Below, in pieces: positions 32,381-40,916 of a stretch of DNA of 46,676 bases. Position 1 is the first letter of the stretch. Each line of letters begins with the position of its first letter. The stretch covers positions 1 to 46,676 of the forward strand of contig JAHHTP010000011.1 of the NCBI GenBank assembly GCA_020024615.1, given 5' to 3'. Origin of the DNA: Oscillospiraceae bacterium (GTDB lineage: Bacteria > Bacillota > Clostridia > Oscillospirales > Ruminococcaceae). Under the pieces are notes generated by a model, which made no database searches, had not been told where the DNA came from, and was given only the letters and a program-made list of their open reading frames with translations. Both the position numbers and the translations under genes were made by a program.

Positions 32381-33103
32381 ATGAAAAAAGCATTGATTTT
32401 TCAGGGTGGCTGGGATGGTCATGAGCCAGAACTGACCTCCAAACGCTTTGGCAGATTACTTGAAGCAGAAGGATTTGAAGTTGAGATTTTTGATACACTA
32501 GACTGCCTTGCCGATCTGGATAAACTGATGGGACTGGATTTGATCGTTGCCTGCTGGACTGGCGGAAATATCGAGCATGAGTATGTGGAGAATGTTTCCA
32601 AAGCGGTTGCAGCAGGTGTTGGCCTTGCCGGTGTACATGGCGGTATGTGTGATTCCTTCCGTCAGGATACTATGTGGCAGTTCATCACTGGTGGTCAGTG
32701 GGTCAGCCATCCGGGTGGTGATGGTGTTGAGTATACCGTTAATGTGCGCCGTGGCTCTAGCCCACTGGTAGAAGGTATCGAGGATTTCAAGGTTTGCAGT
32801 GAGCATTATTATCTGCATGTTGACCCGGCAATCGAAGTACTGGCAACCACCCGTTTCCCGCTGGTTAACTATTACCATGCATCCAACAAACCGATTGATA
32901 TGCCGGTTGTGTGGACCAAATATTGGGGCGTCGGCAGAGTATTCTATTCTTCTCTGGGACATCATGACGATGTATTTGACAATTCTCCAAATGCACAGGA
33001 GATGTTCCGTCGTGGTATGCTGTGGGCTGCGGAAGGCAAAAATTATGCAAAAGAAAATGGTCTGACCCCAGAACGCTATGAGAACAATGCAAAAATGTAT
33101 TGA
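32381..33103 (+). CDS. ThuA-like domain protein
   Basis: This 240-residue soluble protein has the ThuA (trehalose-utilisation) fold, related to class I glutamine amidotransferases. Its core reads LIFQGGWDGHEP at the start, VGLAGVHGGMCDSF at about 87-100 and GRVFYSSLGHH at about 187-197. ThuA proteins act with Gfo/Idh/MocA dehydrogenases on 3-keto-glycosides. The ATG at 32381 follows GAGGG. It lies between two such dehydrogenases, 38 bases after the first and 23 before the second. Confidence 0.9.
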   Translation: MKKALIFQGGWDGHEPELTSKRFGRLLEAEGFEVEIFDTLDCLADLDKLMGLDLIVACWTGGNIEHEYVENVSKAVAAGVGLAGVHGGMCDSFRQDTMWQFITGGQWVSHPGGDGVEYTVNVRRGSSPLVEGIEDFKVCSEHYYLHVDPAIEVLATTRFPLVNYYHASNKPIDMPVVWTKYWGVGRVFYSSLGHHDDVFDNSPNAQEMFRRGMLWAAEGKNYAKENGLTPERYENNAKMY

Positions 33104-33126
33104 TTGCTACAAGAGGGGAATTTGAT

Positions 33127-34239
33127 ATGAAAGAAAAAATTGGCGTTGGTTTTGTCGGAGTCGGTTCGATTTCCGGCATTTACCTGGAAAACTTAACAAA
33201 AATGTTCAAAGAGGTTGAAATTGTAGGCGTCTGCGATTTGATTCCGGAGCGTGCACAGAAAGCGGTTGATGAATATCCGATTCCGAAACTGTATCAGGAT
33301 ATGTATGAACTGTTTGCAGATCCGGATGTTGATATTGTATTGAACATCACTCGTCCGTATCAGCATTATGATGTGACCAAAGCTGCTCTGCTTGCTGGTA
33401 AACATGTATATTCCGAGAAACCGCTGGCTGCTACCTATGAAGAAGGTGTTGAACTGGTAAAATTAGCGGAAGAAAAAGGCTTGATGCTGGGCGGCGCACC
33501 GGATACCTTTATGGGTGCAGGCATCCAGACATGCCGTAAACTCATCGAGGATGGCTATATCGGCAAACCGCTTGGTGCATCTGCACATATGGTATGCCAC
33601 GGTCATGAGAGCTGGCATCCAGACCCGGATTTCTACTACAAACACGGTGGCGGTCCGATGATGGATATGGGACCGTATTATATCACTGCGTTGGTTAACC
33701 TGCTGGGTGGCGTGAATACTGTTACTGGTATGACCAAAGCTTCCTTTGATAAACGGATCATCACCAGTGAACCACACAACGGAGAGATCATTGATGTTGA
33801 TGTTCCAACCTATGTCAACGGTATCATGCAGTTTGACTCCGGTGTGATCGGTACGATTTTTACCACCTTTGATGTATATTATAAAGAGGTTGCGAAGATT
33901 GAAATTTATGGTACAGAAGGTACTTTGATTGTTCCGGATCCGAACGGATTTGGTGGCCCAATTAAACTGCTGCGTCCGGAAGATGGTGAGTTTAAGGAAA
34001 TGCCGATTTGTTTTGATTATGAAACCAACTCTCGTGGTTTGGGGCTTGCCGATATGGCAAAAGCATTACAGACCGGCAGAGATTTCAGAGCAAATTATCA
34101 TCAGACACTGCATGTTCTGGAAATTTTGGAGAGCTTCAGAAAGAGCAGCGAGAGCAGAACTTTTGTCGAACTGGAAACCAAATATACCCGTGAAAAACCG
34201 ATGCAGAAACATCCGTTAAAAGGCGTATTTGAAGCATAA
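33127..34239 (+). CDS. Gfo/Idh/MocA family oxidoreductase (second copy)
   Basis: This 370-residue NAD(P)-dependent dehydrogenase-like protein is clearly different from the first copy. It has the motif FVGVGSISG at the N-terminus, YSEKPLAATYEE at about 95-106, and GGGPMMDMGPYYI in the catalytic region (about 175-187), where Tyr replaces the histidine seen in the first copy. The ATG at 33127 follows AAGAGGGGAA. As last gene of the unit it might act on a product of the first enzyme or reverse the oxidation. Confidence 0.92.
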   Translation: MKEKIGVGFVGVGSISGIYLENLTKMFKEVEIVGVCDLIPERAQKAVDEYPIPKLYQDMYELFADPDVDIVLNITRPYQHYDVTKAALLAGKHVYSEKPLAATYEEGVELVKLAEEKGLMLGGAPDTFMGAGIQTCRKLIEDGYIGKPLGASAHMVCHGHESWHPDPDFYYKHGGGPMMDMGPYYITALVNLLGGVNTVTGMTKASFDKRIITSEPHNGEIIDVDVPTYVNGIMQFDSGVIGTIFTTFDVYYKEVAKIEIYGTEGTLIVPDPNGFGGPIKLLRPEDGEFKEMPICFDYETNSRGLGLADMAKALQTGRDFRANYHQTLHVLEILESFRKSSESRTFVELETKYTREKPMQKHPLKGVFEA

Positions 34240-34519
34240 TTTTCATAAGAAAATAACCACCTGCTTTGGTTCCCCTTTCACAGGGGTAACTTTGGATGAG
34301 CGGTGCCATTAAAAACCAGTCACAAGTTTGGAGGAGGGTGCAGCAGATTTAGGAGTAGGACTTTGCATTTCTTCGGATATAGTAACTATTTAGCAGGGAA
34401 ACCAATGTCATTATGCTAAGCTAGAAATACAGCCATTAAGGTATAAACGCGTTCGTTCCTTCCTTAATGGCTATATGTTTTTTCTTTATTTGCTCCAAAT
34501 AACACTAGCAAAAATTTAT
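34240..34519 (+). other. Intergenic stretch after the Gfo/ThuA operon
   Basis: There is no open frame of note. It holds a small hairpin (CCCC-N7-GGGG near 34274-34288) and ends with the terminator at 34431. It could be a long 3' untranslated region or a small RNA; no known RNA family is recognised. Confidence 0.3.
34431..34480 (+). terminator. Intrinsic terminator with long loop
   Basis: AGCCATTAAGG (34431-34441) and CCTTAATGGCT (34462-34472) form a perfect 11-bp stem with a 20-base loop, and a T run follows at 34478-34483. Confidence 0.7.
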
Positions 34520-34642
34520 ATGGATGATCTGATCTGCAATTTTTTAGGTATCGTTATTGTTTTCTTTATTGCAGCGGGAATAAAGGTTGCTATAAAGCGT
34601 TTTTGTATTGGAAAGGATAAGAATGATCGAGTTCAACAATAA
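34520..34642 (+). CDS. Possible 40-residue membrane peptide
   Basis: A short frame from ATG 34520 to TAA 34642 encodes a peptide with a hydrophobic helix (residues 7-20, NFLGIVIVFFIAAG) and a basic, polar tail ending KDKNDRVQQ. This charge and span layout is like type I toxin or small membrane regulator peptides. No clear Shine-Dalgarno site precedes it and I see no definite antisense RNA, so it may be a chance frame. Confidence 0.3.
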   Translation: MDDLICNFLGIVIVFFIAAGIKVAIKRFCIGKDKNDRVQQ

Positions 34643-34649
34643 AAACGGG

Positions 34650-34899
34650 CATAACTAACTGTCATACCTATTCCAATATATCTAACACTCACGCCGTACC
34701 AAGGCTCCTCCTCTGGGGGCGGTCCAGACCGGCCTCTCTTGCCCTTCAGGCAATTCACCTTCAGCTGTCAGCGAAGCTGATTGAGAGGGGATGAAAAAAT
34801 CAGCAATTTACCGCCCAGGCATCGTAAGTGTAGTCATCCCCCTCTTCGTCTTGCCTGCGGTGAGTAAGTGCGCCATTGGCTTGACTCAAGTAAGTTATG
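34650..34899. mobile_element. Candidate MITE, 250 bp
   Basis: CATAACTAACT (34650-34660) is matched by the inverted copy AGTAAGTTATG (34889-34899), 10 of 11 positions; the match extends inward with gaps (GTCATACC against GTCAAGCC). The interior is more GC-rich than its surroundings and full of dyads: CCTCTC with GAGAGG around two hairpins (34733-34788), and GAGAGGGGATGA with TCATCCCCCTCTTC. On the - strand 34800-34904 is open and reads in part RRQDEEGDDYTYDAWAVNC. No transposase is present, and no target duplication could be assigned. Confidence 0.5.
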
Positions 34900-34982
34900 A
34901 TTGCTTATTCTTCATGCAAATGATATCATATAGGTGTTAAACTTATCAAAATAATCTTAACAGATGATAGGAGGTCACATTC

Positions 34983-35984
34983 ATGAAAGCAAGAAAGTTG
35001 AATGGTGAAATTACGATAGGTGTATTTTCACCATCATCTCCAATTTCCGCAACTATTCCCATTCGTTATGAACGAGGAATCCAATATCTACAGGCAAAAG
35101 GCTACAAGGTTGTGAATGGCCAGCTGTGCGGCAAAAAAGACGCCTATCGTTCTGGAACCATTCAGGAAAGAGCGGAAGAATTTAACGATCTTCTTCACAA
35201 CAAAGAAATTGATATTTTAATGGCGGCAATCGGCGGTAATAATACCAATTCCATTCTGCCGTATATTGACTATGAATATCTGAAACAGCATCCTAAAGTG
35301 ATCATTGGCTATTCGGATGTCACTGCGCTCTTGCTGGCGATCTATGCCAAAACAGGTCTGGTCACATTCTATGGTCCGGCAGCAGCAGCTTCCTTTGGCG
35401 AATTTCCGCCCTTTGTAGATTGGACCTTTGCTAATTTTGATTCCATGATGAAAAGTCAGATTGAAATACCATATCATTATCAAAAGCCCCTTTTCTGGAC
35501 GGATGAATTTATTAACTGGAGTACACAGGATCATGGAAAAGCCCAGTATAAAAACGACTGGATCTGTGTTCACCCAGGTGTGTGCTGTGGAAGATTGATT
35601 GGTGGAAATTTAAATACTATGGAGGGATTCTTTGGCACAGAATATATGCCGCAGATCCAAAAGGGAGATATTCTCTTTATCGAAGATTCCCTCAAGGATG
35701 CCTGTACTATCGAGCGCAGTTTTTCCCTTCTGAAACTTGCAGGCGTGTTTGGCAGAATTTCCGGCATTATTCTGGGAAAGCATGAAAAATTTGATGATAA
35801 CGGCACAGGCAGAAAACCATACGAAATACTGATGGAAGTTATGGGGAATAGCAGTATTCCTATCCTGGCGGATTTTGATTGCTGCCACACACATCCTATG
35901 ATGACTATGCCTATTGGCTGTCAGGTGAGGCTGGATGCAGAAAATAAAATTGTGACATTATTGGAATCTCCATTTACAGAATAA
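34983..35984 (+). CDS. S66 family (LD-carboxypeptidase/MccF-like) serine peptidase
   Basis: This is a 333-residue cytosolic S66 enzyme with nucleophile Ser111 in GYSD, Glu234 in LFIED and His302 in CCHTHP. The family includes LD-carboxypeptidases that trim murein tetrapeptides and MccF proteins that give immunity by cleaving microcin C-like peptide-nucleotides. Length and the loop rich in aromatic residues (about 145-195) lean to the MccF-like side, but this is a guess. TAGGAGG precedes the ATG. It lies between a MITE-like element and coding debris, suggesting it was acquired. Confidence 0.88.
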   Translation: MKARKLNGEITIGVFSPSSPISATIPIRYERGIQYLQAKGYKVVNGQLCGKKDAYRSGTIQERAEEFNDLLHNKEIDILMAAIGGNNTNSILPYIDYEYLKQHPKVIIGYSDVTALLLAIYAKTGLVTFYGPAAAASFGEFPPFVDWTFANFDSMMKSQIEIPYHYQKPLFWTDEFINWSTQDHGKAQYKNDWICVHPGVCCGRLIGGNLNTMEGFFGTEYMPQIQKGDILFIEDSLKDACTIERSFSLLKLAGVFGRISGIILGKHEKFDDNGTGRKPYEILMEVMGNSSIPILADFDCCHTHPMMTMPIGCQVRLDAENKIVTLLESPFTE

Positions 35985-36300
35985 ATTTTCTACTCATAAT
36001 CAAATTAGAAATTTGCCGGCTTTTACAGGGAAGAGTTGCAGCAGCTTTTTTGTTTCAATTTTCGGTTTTAATATCCTGCGCTGTGAGCCCGTAGACAAGA
36101 TAGTGCTCCCTCAGCTATTTATAATGTCCAATCACCACCTTTTGACCGTACTTTATGTGCAAATCAAAACAAAAGCCGAGAAGAACCTTTTACAGTCCTT
36201 CTCGGTTATTTTCTTGTCCCGCTGCAATGCTCGTTGTCCTAATTTCAGTAAACTGTCCTCAGTAACCCTGAGCATTTGGAGCAGGTGGTTTTGTTGTTTT
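35985..36300 (-). other. Intergenic region with coding-like remnants
   Basis: On the - strand 36153-36275 is open for 40 codons, reading MLRVTEDSLLKLGQRALQRD and then a polar stretch, and 36055-36114 reads LREHYLVYGLTAQDIKTEN before a stop. Both look more like protein than random translation, but neither has a ribosome site. They may be debris of a mobile element. The terminator at 36175 lies inside the first frame. Confidence 0.3.
36175..36206 (-). terminator. Terminator of the GH95 unit
   Basis: GCCGAGAAGAAC and GTCCTTCTCGGT pair with one mismatch. On the - strand it is followed by CTTTTGTTTTGATTT. Confidence 0.65.
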
Positions 36301-37275
36301 TTAGTCTATTTCTTTATATTCCGGTGCATATAAAAGCTTTCCATTTTCATCGTAAATGGAGGTATGATCAAACAAATATTCTGCTTTCTTTGCAGGTTCA
36401 CCATTAGAACCGATTGTTTCGCAATCAACAATGCAGCGGTATTGCAGATTATTGGAAGCGACCGCTTCGAGATACATTTCATAGGTGCTGCCATATGGAA
36501 TTTTTACTTTATGTGTATTCAGGTTGAACATAAAATTATCCGAATATTTTGCCGAAGTATTCATAGCATCTATGGTTTCTGGAGTTATTTCCTCGAATAT
36601 ATTGTCGTGTGGAATATCAGTGGTTTTGATGATTTTGCCATCCAGAGTTTCCACCAGCCGCAAGGATTGAATGATGGTATCAGGTGTATGCTGGCTCATA
36701 TGGATATCAACATAGCCGTCGTAAATTTTGGTGCAGATACCGTTTGACCGATTGGATGTGGACGAACCGGAGAAGGAGGCATTTACATCCGATAAAAATT
36801 CTTCTGCTGGGGATAAATACCAGTCTAAACTCTGTGTCGAAATGGTTTCACCAGTCTGAAATTCTACATGGTTGACCGATGCAGTTGCAAACAGCGGTAT
36901 ATCAAAGGTAGCGGTGAAGATTCCATCTTGCAATTTCATCGGATATTGCTCATTGTCAACATTCAGAATAGCGATTGTTTCTTTCGCTGAATAGGATTTT
37001 GGGGTGACTGTGCAGGTCAGCGGAACAGTTCTTTGCTTAAAATCCAGCGTTCCGTAGGTATAGTTGCTGTCAGAAAGCAGATTGCTTTGTTGCTCCAGTT
37101 CATGTTGCACATTGGCGCTGATGCTGGTAATTTTGCCGTGCAGGGAGGCGAAGTTTGATTCATTGCTTTGTTTCAGTGCAATAACCTGGTTTTCCAGATC
37201 AAGTATTTTAAAAAAGCAGACAGCGGTGAGCAGACCGCATATGATGATCGATAATGCAGGAAGATACTTTTTCAT
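36301..37275 (-). CDS. N-terminally anchored extracytoplasmic protein of unknown function
   Basis: This 324-residue protein has a single hydrophobic span at about 5-24, then a heptad-like region (about 25-70) that may form a coiled coil, then a beta-rich outside domain. I recognise no family. GGAG precedes the ATG. It follows the GH95 gene by 13 bases and ends with the unit's terminator, so it is probably co-transcribed with the fucosidase, perhaps as a surface accessory. That role is a guess from position. Confidence 0.65.
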   Translation of the reverse strand: MKKYLPALSIIICGLLTAVCFFKILDLENQVIALKQSNESNFASLHGKITSISANVQHELEQQSNLLSDSNYTYGTLDFKQRTVPLTCTVTPKSYSAKETIAILNVDNEQYPMKLQDGIFTATFDIPLFATASVNHVEFQTGETISTQSLDWYLSPAEEFLSDVNASFSGSSTSNRSNGICTKIYDGYVDIHMSQHTPDTIIQSLRLVETLDGKIIKTTDIPHDNIFEEITPETIDAMNTSAKYSDNFMFNLNTHKVKIPYGSTYEMYLEAVASNNLQYRCIVDCETIGSNGEPAKKAEYLFDHTSIYDENGKLLYAPEYKEID

Positions 37276-37288
37276 GTCGGCTCCTTTC

Positions 37289-39757
37289 TTAGTAAGTAAA
37301 CTGATAGGTTTTTCCTTTTTCCGTCGGGAAACACAGAAGGGTCAGTCCATCTTCAGTGATGGCATTGAATGCAATTTTTATTCCCTCACATTCAATTGAC
37401 AAAATCGGAAAATTCGGGTTCTGATAAACACGGCATTCGGAGGTTGTATTTGTGGTAATTGCGGCATTTTTAGGCATTTTCTGGGCCCACTCTATTGATA
37501 CATCAAAGCCACCCTTGCCAAGCAATCCTTTTACATTTCCGTCTGCCCATGCGCTTGGCAGAGAAGGCAGAATATCCAAATATCCATCATGACTTTGTAA
37601 CAGCATTTCGCCGATGGCTGCTGTGGAACCGAAGTTGCCGTCGATCTGGAAAATGCCGTCTTCTACCAAATGTTCACCGTCCTGATGGAAGTCGAACAGA
37701 TTATCAAACAGCATTTCTTTGACCTGTCCTTGATAAATATGATAAGCACGGTCACCATTAGAACCATGACGAACATATTTTTTGCCACGTTCGGTTAAAT
37801 TTGCGTCATCATCTGAACCAATTGCCCTTGCCCAAAGCAGTGTTTTTAAGGCTCTCGACCAGCCGGTGGAGTCATCACCACGGGAGTTTAAGGTGGTTCT
37901 GGCAGCTTTCAACAGTTCTGGGCAGCGTCGAGTAATTTGACTGCATGGATGCATACCGATTAGATGGGAGATATGGCGATGTTCGGAGCCTTCTTCCAGT
38001 TCAAAGCCCTGATATTCTTTCCATTCTTTGACATTTCCCCAGTCTCCAATTTCGACAGGTGCAGCCAAATGGGACAACTGTTCTGTAACTTCAGACATTT
38101 TTTCACCTTTGATGCAGCCGGAAATAGGGGTGAAATCAAGATGGGACGCGGTGATATAGGTCTGATACAGTTCTTTGACCAGTTGTTGTGTGATCTTAAC
38201 TCCCATGGTCATCGGTCCATTTTCTGGAGAATAGGATGGACCAGAAACATATTCGCCGGATGCTGGATCAAGAATCATATAATCGGTATAGAATTTGACC
38301 GCTTCCTGCATGCAGTGATAGATGCGCGGCAGGTGGGTGGTGTCACGCGTGTAATCATACATATCCCAGAGGTTGAGGCAGATCCATGCAGCACTCTCCG
38401 GCGCAATACCCCAGTCACCCCAGCCCGGATCGGTGAATCCGTAAGCATTGTTACAGGTGTGGGAAACCCAGCCGTCACAGCCGTATACATTTCTGGCGGT
38501 ACGGTGTCCGGGAATCATTGTATTTTCTACCCAGTCCAGCAGCGGCGACATACATTCAACAAGGTTGCAGTTTGCAGCCGGATAGTAGTTCATCTGTAAA
38601 TTGATGTTGATGTGATAGTCGGATTCCCAGCACGGATGTTGCTGGTCAGCCCACACACCCTGTAAGTTTGCAGGCAGGCTGCCTGGTCTGGAAGATGCAA
38701 TCATTAAGTATCTGCCATAGTTGAAAAACAGCTGATCGAGCATGATATGTCCGGTGTTTTCGCCATATGCAGCACGCAGTTTATCGGTTGGCAGGGAATT
38801 GTCTTTTGACAGATTCAGTACAGTTTTGTTAAAAAGTGCATGATAGTCGGTAAGATGAGTATTCTTGAGCATTTCATAAGATTTGTTGTCTGCCTGCTGC
38901 ATAATTGCAGAAACAATCTCAGCTGGGTCGATACCAGAACGATAACCTTTGGTTTCATCAAACAAATAGTCGGTTGCCATGGTGCAGATGATATCGGTAT
39001 AACCAGCATTGCTGACCTTTACGGTGCCATTTTCATAAACAATCGTGCCGTCGGTATGGAATGAGAATGCACCTGCCCAGCGCAGTGCATTGCCGGACAG
39101 ATTTCCGCAAATGTTTAGAATGTGATCTTCAAAATCCGTTTGAATATTTTCGGACTTATTCGGCTGATTGGTAAAATGGAAAGAAAATCCGGTTTTGCCT
39201 GGATTGGATGAGGATAATCGAATCACGATTACTCTGTCGGGATAGGAGGCAAACGCTTCTCGTTCATAAGTGACACCATCAATCTCATATTCAGTGCAGC
39301 AGAGTGCATCTTGCAGATCCAGAAATCTACGGTAGTTTTTGGTTTGGGTATTTGGCGTAATGCCGTCTATCTTTATTGAGATGTTGCCAAATGGAGTATA
39401 TGTTCCATAATGATCCGGACTGCCCTCACAGTTTTCGGTTAATACTTTGTATGCCTGTTCGGTATCTCCGGCAAACATAAATGCTCGTGATTGTCTGAAA
39501 TATTCGGATTTATCCTCGGTGATATGATTCGGTTTTCCGTCCCACAGGGTCTTTTCGTTGAGCTGAATGCGCTCCTCTGAAATGCCACCGAACAGCATGG
39601 CTCCCATATAGCCGTTTCCGATGGGAAGTGCTTTGGTTTTCCAGATCAGGTGGCTTGCATCGTTTTGGGCATTGGTTTGCGTTAAGCTGGAAAATGCTGC
39701 ACTGCCGTCTGCGGCTGCCGGTGCATCATACCAGACGGAATTTAAGTTCATTTTCAT
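37289..39757 (-). CDS. Glycoside hydrolase family 95 (alpha-L-fucosidase type)
   Basis: This is an 822-residue enzyme with the GH95 opening LPIGNGYMGAMLFGG ... ERIQLNEKTLW. The catalytic region holds the Asn-x-Asn pair (Asn384 and Asn386 in HININLQMNY) and Asp706 in QIDGNFG, which are conserved in 1,2-alpha-L-fucosidases; some GH95 members cleave galactose instead. There is no signal peptide, so it works inside the cell on imported oligosaccharides. The ATG at 39757 has GGAGG 8 bases upstream. It has its own consensus promoter, so it is separable from the upstream glycosidase gene. Confidence 0.93.
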   Translation of the reverse strand: MKMNLNSVWYDAPAAADGSAAFSSLTQTNAQNDASHLIWKTKALPIGNGYMGAMLFGGISEERIQLNEKTLWDGKPNHITEDKSEYFRQSRAFMFAGDTEQAYKVLTENCEGSPDHYGTYTPFGNISIKIDGITPNTQTKNYRRFLDLQDALCCTEYEIDGVTYEREAFASYPDRVIVIRLSSSNPGKTGFSFHFTNQPNKSENIQTDFEDHILNICGNLSGNALRWAGAFSFHTDGTIVYENGTVKVSNAGYTDIICTMATDYLFDETKGYRSGIDPAEIVSAIMQQADNKSYEMLKNTHLTDYHALFNKTVLNLSKDNSLPTDKLRAAYGENTGHIMLDQLFFNYGRYLMIASSRPGSLPANLQGVWADQQHPCWESDYHININLQMNYYPAANCNLVECMSPLLDWVENTMIPGHRTARNVYGCDGWVSHTCNNAYGFTDPGWGDWGIAPESAAWICLNLWDMYDYTRDTTHLPRIYHCMQEAVKFYTDYMILDPASGEYVSGPSYSPENGPMTMGVKITQQLVKELYQTYITASHLDFTPISGCIKGEKMSEVTEQLSHLAAPVEIGDWGNVKEWKEYQGFELEEGSEHRHISHLIGMHPCSQITRRCPELLKAARTTLNSRGDDSTGWSRALKTLLWARAIGSDDDANLTERGKKYVRHGSNGDRAYHIYQGQVKEMLFDNLFDFHQDGEHLVEDGIFQIDGNFGSTAAIGEMLLQSHDGYLDILPSLPSAWADGNVKGLLGKGGFDVSIEWAQKMPKNAAITTNTTSECRVYQNPNFPILSIECEGIKIAFNAITEDGLTLLCFPTEKGKTYQFTY

Positions 39758-39792
39758 ATCAATTTCCTCCACAAAAGGCTTTTTCTGATTCC

Positions 39793-39821
39793 ATTATAAG
39801 GAATAATTTGTCTTTTGTCAA
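39793..39821 (-). promoter_or_regulatory. Consensus promoter of the GH95 gene
   Basis: TTGACA (39821-39816) and TATAAT (39798-39793) are exactly 17 bases apart on the - strand. Confidence 0.85.
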
Positions 39822-39848
39822 TTCGTTATCCTGCTTTTTGTATGAAAA

Positions 39849-39871
39849 AAGGACAGGATTTACCTGTCCTT
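39849..39871 (-). terminator. Terminator after the beta-propeller glycosidase
   Basis: A perfect 9-bp stem (AAGGACAGG with CCTGTCCTT) has a 5-base loop, and six Ts follow on the - strand. Confidence 0.85.
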
Positions 39872-39881
39872 ATCGTTTGAA

Positions 39882-40916
39882 TTATAGTAGCGGAATGCAG
39901 ATGTTAAACGAGCGTGTCATCTGATATGGTTTGTCTGGATCGCCTTCGCCGGTTGCCATAAACAGGTGCGTGGGATGACCGTCCTGCAATAATAAGAACG
40001 GGCGTTCAGCATTGGTCATATCCTGTTCGGTGCCATCATCCCATTTTAAGTGTCTGGAGTAGACCAGCGGATTTTCTGGGATATTCCAATGGATACAGTC
40101 ATCGCTTTCAGCGTAGAAGCCAGCCCCCCACACGCCGGTCACACCGCCGCAGTTATTTTTGAAATCATCCTTAATCAGGAGTTTGAATTTGCCGTCCTCG
40201 TACCACATATACGGGTCTTCGACATGGAAATCCGGGTTTTCAAAATGGAAGATAGGTTCATCGGCCAGTCGTACAAATTTGCCATCGGGTCTGTCTGCTT
40301 TTGCAACGCCGATTTTTAGTGTGTCATTGGCATAGGCGCGGGATTTGTACAGCATATAGGTTGTGCCATCTGGCAGAATCGCAACAGCCGGATTGGTGGT
40401 TGCAGTGCAGTCCCAGTGAGAATAGTCGCGTGGCAGCAGCAGAGGTTTATCCGGGCGTTTCCACGGGCCCAGTACCGAATCAGCGACCGCTACGCCGATA
40501 CGCTTATTATTCCAGACTTCGATAAACCGCTGTGGGTCAGCAAGCTCTTTGTCATTGGTTGGCACGGATCCGCCGTAGGTGGTTCCCGTATAATACAGGT
40601 AATATTTTCCGTTCCATTCCCGAATGTACGGGTTGTGAACATTTCTGCCATCAAAATAGCTGATATCACGGGTAGAGAGAACAGTTTCTTCGTATTGATA
40701 TGGGCCTTCTGGTGTATTACTTGCGCAGCGAACAATCTCACAACGGTACAGCCAGTTTGCACCAAATCCATATTTTTTCTCCCAACGGGATGCAAACAGA
40801 TGGAAACGGCCGTCATCTCCTCTGATGGCACTGCCGCACCAGATCCAGTAGTTGTCATCCTTATATCCGCCGTTTTTGACAGCGAGAGCAAGGCGGTCTG
40901 CAAACGGGTTATTCAT
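39882..40916 (-). CDS. Five-bladed beta-propeller glycoside hydrolase (GH43/GH117-like)
   Basis: This 344-residue protein has no signal peptide and repeated propeller blades, recognisable from GRFHLFASRWE, GKYYLYYTGT, GTTYMLYKSRA and FHVEDPYMWYEDGKFKLL. It should cleave or phosphorolyse a sugar linkage. The exact family (GH43, GH117 or a neighbour) and substrate are uncertain. The ATG overlaps the aminopeptidase stop as ATGA, with AGGAGG 10 bases upstream, so the two genes are translationally coupled. Confidence 0.8.
   Translation of the reverse strand: MNNPFADRLALAVKNGGYKDDNYWIWCGSAIRGDDGRFHLFASRWEKKYGFGANWLYRCEIVRCASNTPEGPYQYEETVLSTRDISYFDGRNVHNPYIREWNGKYYLYYTGTTYGGSVPTNDKELADPQRFIEVWNNKRIGVAVADSVLGPWKRPDKPLLLPRDYSHWDCTATTNPAVAILPDGTTYMLYKSRAYANDTLKIGVAKADRPDGKFVRLADEPIFHFENPDFHVEDPYMWYEDGKFKLLIKDDFKNNCGGVTGVWGAGFYAESDDCIHWNIPENPLVYSRHLKWDDGTEQDMTNAERPFLLLQDGHPTHLFMATGEGDPDKPYQMTRSFNICIPLL

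Noticed and set aside
34240..34430. Retron or diversity-generating template RNA
   Set aside because: No reverse transcriptase gene or repeated variable region is in the window.
37964..38599. 211-codon + strand frame inside the GH95 gene
   Set aside because: It is antisense to the conserved catalytic region of the fucosidase and shows no domain of its own.
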